From contig JANYAJ010000319.1 of the NCBI GenBank assembly GCA_025361385.1, positions 1-18,668 on the forward strand: 18,668 bases of DNA, in the 5' to 3' direction. The notes beneath the pieces are model-generated. The model ran no database searches. It was not told the DNA's origin and worked only from the letters and a program-made list of their open reading frames with translations. The position numbers and the translations under genes were made by a program. The DNA comes from Nitrospira sp. (lineage in GTDB: Bacteria > Nitrospirota > Nitrospiria > Nitrospirales > Nitrospiraceae). This document shows, one piece after another, positions 13,164 through 18,668 of the stretch (its first letter is position 1; the number at the start of each line of letters is the position of its first letter).

Positions 13164-14449
13164 CGATCGTTCCATCTGCTACACCGACTCAGCCGCGGCA
13201 AGCTGCGATCCTCTTCATCCTCATCACCGTCATGCTCGACGTGCTCTCGTTCGGGATCATCATTCCCGTCTTGCCGAAGCTCGTCGAGGACTTCATGGGG
13301 GGTGACACGGCGCAGGCCGCCGTGATCTACGGCCTGATGGGCACGGCCTGGGCGCTCATGCAGTTCGTCTGTTCGCCGATTCAAGGCGCGCTCTCGGATC
13401 GTTTCGGGCGGCGGCCGGTCGTGCTGCTGTCGAATCTCGGCCTCGGCCTCGACTACATCTTCATGGCACTTGCGCCGAATGTGATCTGGCTCTTCGTGGG
13501 TCGGGCCATTTCCGGCATCGCTTCATCCAGCTTCAGCACCGCGGGTGCCTATATCACCGATGTGACGCCGCCGGAGAAACGAGCCGCCGGCTTTGGGATG
13601 ATCGGTGCGGCCTTCGGCTTAGGCTTCGTGCTTGGGCCCGCAGTCGGCGGACTGCTTGGGGTGATCGACCCGCGTCTCCCGTTTTGGGGCGCAGCTGCGA
13701 CGAGTTTGGTGAATGCCTGTTACGGATTTTTCGTCCTGCCGGAATCGCTTCCGCGCGAGAAGCGTATGGCCTTTGCGTGGAAGCGGGCTAATCCGGTCGG
13801 CTCGCTCGTACTCCTCCGGTCTCACCATGAACTCTTGAGTCTCGCAGCGGTCGTGTTTCTTGGCTATCTTGCGCATGCGATCTTGCCCAGTGTTGCCGTG
13901 CTCTACGTGGGATATCGGTATGGCTGGGACACGACGGCGGTCGGTTTTATGCTGGCGGGGTCCGGTGTCAGCGCGATGCTGGTGCAGGGCATCCTGATCA
14001 AACCGATGACCGCACGGTTCGGGGAGCGCAAGACCTTGCTGATGGGATTGGGCTGCGGGGCCATCGGGTTTTCAGTATATGGCGTTGCACCTAGCGGGTG
14101 GATCTATTGTGCTGGTATTCCGGTCATGGCCTTCTGGGGTATGGCCGGTCCGTCCGTGCAATTCTTCATGACCCGCCGCGTGAGCGCCTCGGAACAGGGC
14201 CAGCTCCAAGGGGCCATCGCGAGCCTCTCCGGTATTGCCGGTCTCATCGGACCCAGTCTCTTCACGCAAACCTTCGCCTTCTTCATCCGTTCAGACTCCT
14301 CTCTCAGCGCTCAGCACTCTGGCCTCAGCACTCAGGACTCAATGCTCAGCACTTCCCTGCATCTCCCCGGCGCGCCGTTTCTGCTGGCGTCCGTTCTTTT
14401 GCTGCTTGCCATGGTACTGGCCTGGAGGGCCACGAGGCCAGCCGATTGA
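13160..14449 (+). CDS. Tet-type (TCR/Tet) MFS transporter with repeat-derived insertion
   Basis: 429 aa from GTG 13160 overlapping the SDR stop. It follows class A-D TetA proteins closely: MLDVLSFGIIIPVLPKLV in TM1, ALMQFVCSPIQGAL and motif A SDRFGRRPVVLLS (residues 79-91), LDYIFMALAP, GAYITDVTPPEKRA and FGLGFVLGPAVGGLLG. These are drug/H+ antiporters in the inner membrane; the substrate need not be tetracycline, and in this operon a pathway product is more likely. Between the last two membrane helices, residues about 378-401 (SDSSLSAQHSGLSTQDSMLS then TSLH) are encoded by CTCAGCACT repeats and have no family counterpart; the normal length would be near 400 aa. The reading frame stays open through the insertion and TM12 (FLLASVLLLLAMVLAWRA) is present. 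Confidence 0.92.
   Translation: MTIVPSATPTQPRQAAILFILITVMLDVLSFGIIIPVLPKLVEDFMGGDTAQAAVIYGLMGTAWALMQFVCSPIQGALSDRFGRRPVVLLSNLGLGLDYIFMALAPNVIWLFVGRAISGIASSSFSTAGAYITDVTPPEKRAAGFGMIGAAFGLGFVLGPAVGGLLGVIDPRLPFWGAAATSLVNACYGFFVLPESLPREKRMAFAWKRANPVGSLVLLRSHHELLSLAAVVFLGYLAHAILPSVAVLYVGYRYGWDTTAVGFMLAGSGVSAMLVQGILIKPMTARFGERKTLLMGLGCGAIGFSVYGVAPSGWIYCAGIPVMAFWGMAGPSVQFFMTRRVSASEQGQLQGAIASLSGIAGLIGPSLFTQTFAFFIRSDSSLSAQHSGLSTQDSMLSTSLHLPGAPFLLASVLLLLAMVLAWRATRPAD
14303..14354 (+). repeat. Degenerate CTCAGCACT repeat tract inside the MFS gene
   Basis: Contains GCTCAGCACT (14309-14318), CTCAGCACTCAG (14324-14335), ACTCAATGCTCAGCACTT (to 14354) and a preceding CTCTCAG. It is the same motif as at 3991-4008. 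Its length keeps the reading frame and it encodes a Ser/Gln/Thr-rich loop. Confidence 0.75.
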
Positions 14450-14496
14450 CAGCAATTCGAGCAGCCAGTAGTCTAAGAACAGAAGGAGGATTCATC

Positions 14497-14811
14497 ATGC
14501 CCATTCTTCTTGCTCTGTTTCTTGTCCTTGCCGTCGTCATTCCATCACAAGCCGCAGAAGAAGCTCAGCCGACTGTCACCACTGCGGTCAAGGCTGATGT
14601 GATGTATTGGGAAGGCGAGGAGGTTGTGGTGAAGGAGGTCTCCGGTCGGGAACTGCGCTTGCGGGTGACTGCCGAGACAAAAGTCACGGGCGTTGCTGGG
14701 GGGCGATTGAAAACCGGCGATAAAATTGCGGCACAGGTTGCATCCGACGGGCATGCGCTTTCGATTGCGGTACAGATTCCGGATGGCGGGATGGCCCCTG
14801 GGCCACGCTGA
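14497..14811 (+). CDS. Small secreted protein, unknown function
   Basis: 104 aa with signal peptide (MPILLALFLVLAVVIPSQA, cleavage after residue 19). The mature 85 residues form a strand-rich domain: VKADVMYWEGEEVVVKEVSG, ELRLRVTAETKVTGVAGG, LKTGDKIAAQVASDGHALSIAV. This is like the small OB-fold/DUF5666-type periplasmic domains, but I cannot name it securely. It has its own strong AGAAGGAGGA 6 nt before the ATG and lies 47 nt after the MFS stop, so it may be the last gene of the operon. Its 3' end converges with the GIY-YIG gene only 19 nt away, with no obvious terminator between. Confidence 0.85.
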   Translation: MPILLALFLVLAVVIPSQAAEEAQPTVTTAVKADVMYWEGEEVVVKEVSGRELRLRVTAETKVTGVAGGRLKTGDKIAAQVASDGHALSIAVQIPDGGMAPGPR

Positions 14812-14830
14812 CCGGTAGTCTGTCGATCTG

Positions 14831-15142
14831 TCAATGGTGTCTGTCGCGTTGCCGGACCATTTTCTGCTCAGGGTTGGTGCGGCATTTTTTGGTCGGGGGG
14901 TGAGCGGCGATCAGTGCCAGTTTCTCTTCTCTACGAAGTGATTTGATCGAGGCCTCACGTGTCAGCGCGGCGCCTTTGCTGTCCTGCTGCTCGGTATATC
15001 GTACGGTGACCGGACCGCGGTGTTTCGTGTATTTGGCGCCTTTGCCTGTCCCATGTTCTTCCACTCGCCGCGCGAGATCGTTCGTGATGCCGGTATACAG
15101 ACTGCCGTCCGAGCATTCCACGATATAGATGATCCACGTCAT
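14831..15142 (-). CDS. GIY-YIG nuclease-domain protein (UPF0213/YhbQ-like)
   Basis: 103 aa, almost wholly a stand-alone GIY-YIG domain: WIIYIVECSDGSLYTGITND holds the two tyrosines of the GIY-YIG strand pair in the form IYIV...LYTGIT, followed by LARRVEEHGTGKGAKYTKHRG, VTVRYTEQQ, AALTREASIKSLRREEKLALI with the conserved Arg and Glu. This matches the UPF0213/YhbQ group, whose members have weak DNA nuclease activity and an unclear cellular role. A short basic tail follows (TKKCRTNPEQKMVRQRD). The ATG 15142 has only a weak GGAA upstream. It is a single-gene unit between convergent and divergent neighbours. Confidence 0.92.
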   Translation of the reverse strand: MTWIIYIVECSDGSLYTGITNDLARRVEEHGTGKGAKYTKHRGPVTVRYTEQQDSKGAALTREASIKSLRREEKLALIAAHPPTKKCRTNPEQKMVRQRDRHH

Positions 15143-15387
15143 GCCGATGGTTCCATTGTGTGGCCAGCGTCAGTATGGCGAATTCGAGTGTGAGGAGCCA
15201 TTCAATTTTCCCTCATCTGCTCCCGTTTCGCTGCGGTTCCCCATCTTGATTCTGAATCGGGAATATGGGACCGTCTTCCACCGAATTGCTGAAGGCCTGT
15301 AGGCCTGATTGAGGGGCTCAGAATCCTGAGAGCCGCCGCATGTCAGAGATCGCGCGTGAAACCTCACAGAACCGGGGACAGGATTCC
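15143..15387. other. Divergent spacer between GIY-YIG and Slp genes
   Basis: About 245 nt with no credible gene. It holds small inverted elements (GATTCTGAATC near 15248-15258, AGGCCTGTAGGCCT near 15293-15306) of unclear meaning and no convincing promoter pair. Confidence 0.4.
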
Positions 15388-15942
15388 ATGACTCGATATG
15401 CGCTTCACCTAGGCTGGGCTAGGCCTATGATATTGGCCATCGGTCTGACGATCCTGTGTGTCGGCTGCGCCAAAGTGCCGCGTCAATATGTCGAGATGGC
15501 TGAGTCGGGCGTGACGCTGACCTCGTTGAATGCTCAACCGGAGATGTATCGCGGGAAAGTCGTGCTGCTGGGAGGGGCGATCGTCGAAGAAGAAGAGAAG
15601 GACCAGCATCTTTGGCTGCGCGTGAAGAACAGGCCACTGGACCAGGACTATGTCCCCCATCGTCCCGTGGACATAAGTGGTCCGGAAGCCGGTCATTACT
15701 GGGTCGTGGTATCTAAGGATCAAATTCCAGGCGGGTATCGACATTGGGCGAGGATGACGGTGGCGGGCCGAGTCACGGGGACGTTGCGATTGGCAACCGA
15801 GCCGGTGCTGGCGCTTCTCTATGTGAGGGGCTGGGGAGCGAGCCCGGCTCATGATGCGGCCAGGGGGGATTTTTCAGACCCCAACTACATTCCCTCGGTT
15901 CCGGCAGGTGTCGGTGGTGAGTTTAGTGGGAGTCGTCCATAG
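15388..15942 (+). CDS. Slp/YeaY-family outer-membrane lipoprotein
   Basis: 184 aa from ATG 15388 with AGGA 4 nt upstream. Lipoprotein signal with hydrophobic core MILAIGLTILCVGC and lipidated Cys27. The mature domain matches Slp: VPRQYVEMAESGVTLTSLNA then QPEMYRGKVVLLGGAIVEEE, then LWLRVKNRPLDQDYVPHRP, SGPEAGHYWVVVSKDQIPGGYRHWARMTVAGRVTG. Slp proteins in E. coli are starvation- and acid-inducible outer-membrane lipoproteins. The conserved lipid-barrel strands are complete; the C-terminal tail (SDPNYIPSVPAGVGGEF) is Pro/Gly-rich. A longer frame from 15340 is rejected because it would displace the signal peptide. Confidence 0.88.
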   Translation: MTRYALHLGWARPMILAIGLTILCVGCAKVPRQYVEMAESGVTLTSLNAQPEMYRGKVVLLGGAIVEEEEKDQHLWLRVKNRPLDQDYVPHRPVDISGPEAGHYWVVVSKDQIPGGYRHWARMTVAGRVTGTLRLATEPVLALLYVRGWGASPAHDAARGDFSDPNYIPSVPAGVGGEFSGSRP

Positions 15943-16176
15943 CCCATGGGGCATCTCGACTGGGCGATCTACTATGTGACGGTGGCGGTGAGCGGTCGGA
16001 GGCCCTGACAGGTTATACAAGGGCCTCTGGAGAATTGGATGAACGATGGTGAGTGGTGAGGAGTCGATTGTTGAGATGGTGAAGCGTGGACCGTGTGAGC
16101 CTGGCACAGCGGTCGGGAGTCTTTTCTCGCCAGCACAGGGCCATGAAGACTCCCGACCGTCCTTGTGTCTCCGTTG
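15943..16176. other. Convergent spacer between Slp and haem peroxidase genes
   Basis: About 230 nt with no convincing gene on either strand. It holds the long inverted repeat at 16110-16159 and GAGG/GTGG-rich low-complexity sequence before it. Confidence 0.5.
16110..16159. terminator. 14-bp perfect inverted repeat, possible bidirectional terminator
   Basis: CGGTCGGGAGTCTT (16110-16123), a 22-nt loop and AAGACTCCCGACCG (16146-16159). It sits 17 nt downstream of the peroxidase stop and about 170 nt after the Slp stop, where transcription converges. Neither arm is followed by a proper T-run, so termination is inferred from position and stem strength. It could also be a repetitive palindromic element. 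Confidence 0.5.
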
Positions 16177-17769
16177 TTAGTTCAACGGGGGAACCACTCC
16201 GGCAAATGTCAGCAGGTCGGTCATGTGAAACTCGCCTGGCGTCGCAGAGGGCAACAGGGGTGTCCAATGTGGCCTGGCTGACAGATAGGAGGTGTCATCG
16301 GCTTTCAGCAGACCGATAAACACTTCACCGACGATGCGGCCTCCCACCGGTCCCAAGCGGAGACCATTCTCTACGAGTTCCGCCTCTTTCAAAATATAGA
16401 ACCACAGCGGCGTGCTTTTCTCCATCTCGAAGGGCGCGAGCGCGCTCAGTTGCGCCGGTGTCAGCACCGGAAGGCCCATCCGTCGGGCAATCGCTTGACC
16501 GGAGGGTATGCCGAAATTGACGTGGCGCATCAGATTGCGCGAGGCCAGCGATTGAACCCCGTCGGCAGGCAGTGCCGTTGCAGGCCCGCGTGAGCCGGGG
16601 AGCAACATCACGACGCTGGAGAGCTTCGTGTCGATACGTTTGTTGGGACGGAAGTTGCCATCGCCGAAATTGAAGAACGTTTGCCAGTCGACAAACCGGC
16701 GGGCTGTGCGCTTTCCGCCCCGCAGATCGTTGGGGTCCGGGTCGTTGGGATCTTGGGCATCGTCGAAGAGAAACACGAAGAACGGATTGTGCCCCATATC
16801 GGGACGGCCGAAGTTGAGGCGGTAGCTGGGACGGATTTGCGAATGGCCAAAACGATAGGCCGCCACCGAAAACTCGATCGGCATCAGTGGATTGTCCCGA
16901 TCGAAGTGATAGAAGCGGATTCCATGATTCAAAATATCATCGACGCGCGCTTGCCCGATGGTCAGCGGCAGAAAATCGTGCAGGATGATCCATTGATAGT
17001 GCCAGCGGACCTGGCGTCGAGCTTCTCTGAAAATCTGTTCGGCGGAATCACCGGCGTTCGACGGGTCGGCCCGGAGCCGGTCGGTGACTGCATTGTGAAA
17101 CCGGAGCATGGCCGTATGGAGCTGGGAGAGGATCACGTTCTCGTCGTTGCGCCGGTCTCCTAGAAGCGCCGTGAGCGTATTGGGATCCCGTGGGAGATCG
17201 AACCGGACCGCTCCGTTGCGCGAAAACTGTTCAGATCCTGGAATGGTCTCGACGCGCAACTTGATGATGCCGGTGCTCAGGTCATACAACTCCGGGGACC
17301 GTTCCGGCCCGCCGCCATAGACACTGTCCAGATCGAACTTCGGCGTCCGAAAGTTGGTCGTCTTCTCGGGGTTGGATTTTTCGAGCAAGGGAGAATTCGG
17401 ATCGAACGTAATATCGTGGTCGAGGAACTGGCCCAGGAATGTCATGCCGGACGTCATGTTGGGATTGTCGGGATTGTTCGGACTGAACTGGGCGGGATTT
17501 GCAATCGACAACACCGGATCGCTGAGAATATCTAGCGCATCGATGAGGCCGCCTTTTTCCCCCAGCTTCTTGGCCTGGTCACGTGCCGCATCGGTTGGCG
17601 GTGCAAAGGGAGGCAACTCAGGAAACATCCTGGTAAAGGACATATCCCGGTCTCTCTCTCGACCCCGATCTCTCTCTCCATCGTCCGCCACAGCGAGACC
17701 AAGCAGTGCGGTAGAGCACAGCGCTCCTGCTAGCCCGGCGCGTAGAACCGTCTGACGACAATACGACAT
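16177..17769 (-). CDS. Secreted animal-type haem peroxidase (peroxidase-cyclooxygenase superfamily)
   Basis: 530 aa with a Sec-type N-terminus (RAGLAGALCSTALLGLAVA) followed by a highly charged linker DGERDRGRERDRD. The catalytic domain has the hallmark motifs: GQFLDHDITFDP with Asp117 and distal His118; GDRRNDENVILSQLHTAML plus RFHN (210s) matching the conserved Arg/Glu and 'LHT..L..HN' helix; WIILHDFLP; and FSVAAYRFGHSQIRPSY with proximal His309. The last third has RNLMRHVNFGIPSGQAIARR and LWFYILKEAE, as in bacterial peroxicins and peroxinectin-like enzymes. These use H2O2 to oxidise halides or phenols outside the cytoplasm. AGGAGG lies 5 nt before ATG 17769. Confidence 0.92.
   Translation of the reverse strand: MSYCRQTVLRAGLAGALCSTALLGLAVADDGERDRGRERDRDMSFTRMFPELPPFAPPTDAARDQAKKLGEKGGLIDALDILSDPVLSIANPAQFSPNNPDNPNMTSGMTFLGQFLDHDITFDPNSPLLEKSNPEKTTNFRTPKFDLDSVYGGGPERSPELYDLSTGIIKLRVETIPGSEQFSRNGAVRFDLPRDPNTLTALLGDRRNDENVILSQLHTAMLRFHNAVTDRLRADPSNAGDSAEQIFREARRQVRWHYQWIILHDFLPLTIGQARVDDILNHGIRFYHFDRDNPLMPIEFSVAAYRFGHSQIRPSYRLNFGRPDMGHNPFFVFLFDDAQDPNDPDPNDLRGGKRTARRFVDWQTFFNFGDGNFRPNKRIDTKLSSVVMLLPGSRGPATALPADGVQSLASRNLMRHVNFGIPSGQAIARRMGLPVLTPAQLSALAPFEMEKSTPLWFYILKEAELVENGLRLGPVGGRIVGEVFIGLLKADDTSYLSARPHWTPLLPSATPGEFHMTDLLTFAGVVPPLN
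17641..17684. repeat. CTCTCT-rich low-complexity tract in the peroxidase gene
   Basis: GGTCTCTCTCTCGACCCCGA and a second TCTCTCTCTC run encode the Asp/Arg/Glu-rich linker after the signal peptide. The repeat may be prone to length change. Confidence 0.55.
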
Positions 17770-18150
17770 TCTCTCCTCCTCATGTTGTTACACCTGCGCG
17801 AAGATCCGGGATGTGACCATTGCCTCCCAGGGATAAGCGCGATGAAAGCGAGATTGAAGCAAGAACCAAACCACGAATGCGCGCAGGCCTAATCGCCTAT
17901 TTCTCGGGTGGAAAGTACTGAAGCATAATTTCCTGGCTGGGCGGTAACTGCCAAACGGTATCCAAAAAAGTCCTCTGTTCGACAAAAACATACGAAGTGG
18001 TCACTCCCGTTGTGCCCCATCGTCCTCTACCCATGACTCATGGTGTAGGCGAGCAACTTCATGCTGATGATTCCACGTGCAGCCAGTGCGGCGCAGCGGT
18101 CGTGAGCCATTGTTGCGAAGGGTCACAGGAGGGCGCAGGCTACAGCCAGG
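17770..18150. other. 380-nt gene-free region upstream of the peroxidase
   Basis: The short open frame at 17788-17991 (minus) lacks a Shine-Dalgarno and any family pattern, so I do not call it. The stretch 17970-18000 is AT-richer than its neighbours and could carry the peroxidase promoter, but I cannot define boxes. CCATGACTCATGG (18031-18043) is a 13-bp interrupted palindrome (6-bp arms, 1-nt centre) that could be an operator. Confidence 0.4.
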
Positions 18151-18668
18151 TCACTTCGCAATCGTGATGCTGGGGACACCGACGCGAGGCACATCAGTGA
18201 CGGTCATCTGGAATAGCAGATACAGCAATTGGAAGGCTTCGCGGTTCCAACGCGCCATGGGTCCGGTGGCGTTGACCGCGTAATATTTTCCATGGGACTG
18301 AATCGCCAGGTCGGCTTCCGATGGCGCGCCATCCGACAGCACAAGTTCCATGGTGTGGACGGGATTTTCGTGGACATCCGGGGTACGCGGATCTTTGTCG
18401 ACGAGGTATTCGGGGTCTTCTTCAAGCGATCGGCCCAGGAAATTGAGAATGGTATTGAAGCTCCGTAGCCGGAAATCTCCCTTGAGGGGGTATTCCCCTC
18501 CCACGTGCCCCGGGCGGATGTCGAAGGAGACATCGTTGAGGTGCCCTTCCTCCGTTTCGTCGACCAACCGGGCCCGTTCCTCGGGTGAGAGGGTGTCGGG
18601 GTCATAGTTGGTGATGACCGTTCGTCCGATGATTTGCTCTCGCAGGGTGTAGGTGTTGTCCTTCTGGT
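18151..18668 (-). CDS. Unrecognised protein, C-terminal part (N-terminus beyond the window edge)
   Basis: The frame is open from the right edge to TGA at 18151, giving 171 visible residues; the apparent internal TTG start is unlikely because the frame continues upstream (QKDNTYTLREQIIGRTVITN then YDPDTL). Visible features are acidic segments (DETEEGHLNDVSF, LEEDPEYLVDKDPR), GEYPLKGDFRLRSFNTILNFLG, HTMELVLSDGAPSEADLAIQ, MARWNREAFQLLYLLFQMTV and the end GVPSITIAK. The mix of short strands and helices suggests a soluble domain, but I recognise no family. The 600-nt distance to the peroxidase start makes a shared promoter uncertain. Confidence 0.75.
   Translation of the reverse strand, partial: QKDNTYTLREQIIGRTVITNYDPDTLSPEERARLVDETEEGHLNDVSFDIRPGHVGGEYPLKGDFRLRSFNTILNFLGRSLEEDPEYLVDKDPRTPDVHENPVHTMELVLSDGAPSEADLAIQSHGKYYAVNATGPMARWNREAFQLLYLLFQMTVTDVPRVGVPSITIAK

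Noticed and set aside
15300..15340. GCTCAG/CTGAGA element as a terminator or operator
   Set aside because: Only five contiguous base pairs form, and there is no T-run.
17788..17991. 67-aa open frame upstream of the peroxidase
   Set aside because: No Shine-Dalgarno, no recognisable pattern, and it occupies the likely promoter region.
1..18668. Mobile element, integron or phage signature
   Set aside because: No transposase, integrase, attachment site or tRNA gene was seen; the only repeat family is the short CTCAGCACT motif.

Overview
The window is GC-rich and gene-dense, with short Shine-Dalgarno-led intergenic gaps, several lipoproteins and an outer-membrane barrel, so it comes from a Gram-negative-type bacterium. 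The combination of genes (a BNR beta-propeller paired with a MoaD/ThiS protein, DGPF/YciI paralogues, a Tet-type MFS pump, a secreted haem peroxidase, and CTCAGCACT repeats) reminds me most of Nitrospira (Nitrospirota). That placement is from gene content and memory only. No rRNA, tRNA, CRISPR, integrase or transposase gene is visible.

Region 1 (1-7259, all on the minus strand) is a regulatory cassette and its likely target operon. Transcription runs from a TetR/AcrR regulator into a large ECF sigma factor of the ECF42 type, which has a long C-terminal TPR-like extension in place of an anti-sigma partner. Next come a VOC (glyoxalase-fold) protein, two DGPF/YciI proteins in tandem, a PhnB-like VOC protein, a third YciI protein, an SRPBCC protein, a secreted DUF1579 protein, a small lipoprotein, a BNR/Asp-box propeller, and the start of a MoaD/ThiS-like sulphur-carrier protein that overlaps the propeller gene by ATGA and is cut by the window edge. 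ECF42 sigma factors are known for linkage to DGPF genes. A good match to the promoter motif I recall for that group (TGTCGA, 16 nt, CGAC) lies between the sigma gene and the first VOC gene, correctly spaced and oriented to drive the whole set.

Region 2 (7260-8244) is a divergent spacer, a PilZ-like c-di-GMP receptor gene, and about 310 nt without a gene that contains two hairpins. Region 3 (8245-14811, plus strand) is a tightly packed operon: DUF6714-like protein, O-methyltransferase-like SAM enzyme, 314-aa lipoprotein, outer-membrane beta-barrel, flavin/NAD(P)H reductase, SDR oxidoreductase and Tet-type MFS exporter, then a small secreted protein. Three junctions are 4-bp start/stop overlaps using GTG or TTG starts. 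The set looks like a small-molecule modification and export or envelope pathway, but no substrate can be read from the sequence.

Region 4 (14831-18668) holds single genes: a GIY-YIG protein (minus), an Slp-family lipoprotein (plus), a long inverted repeat where transcription converges, a secreted animal-type haem peroxidase (minus), and the 3' part of an unrecognised gene (minus) running off the right edge. The strongest leads are the TetR-ECF42-DGPF regulon with its candidate promoter, the methyltransferase-to-efflux operon, and a CTCAGCACT repeat that occurs both at the end of a YciI gene and in frame inside the MFS transporter.
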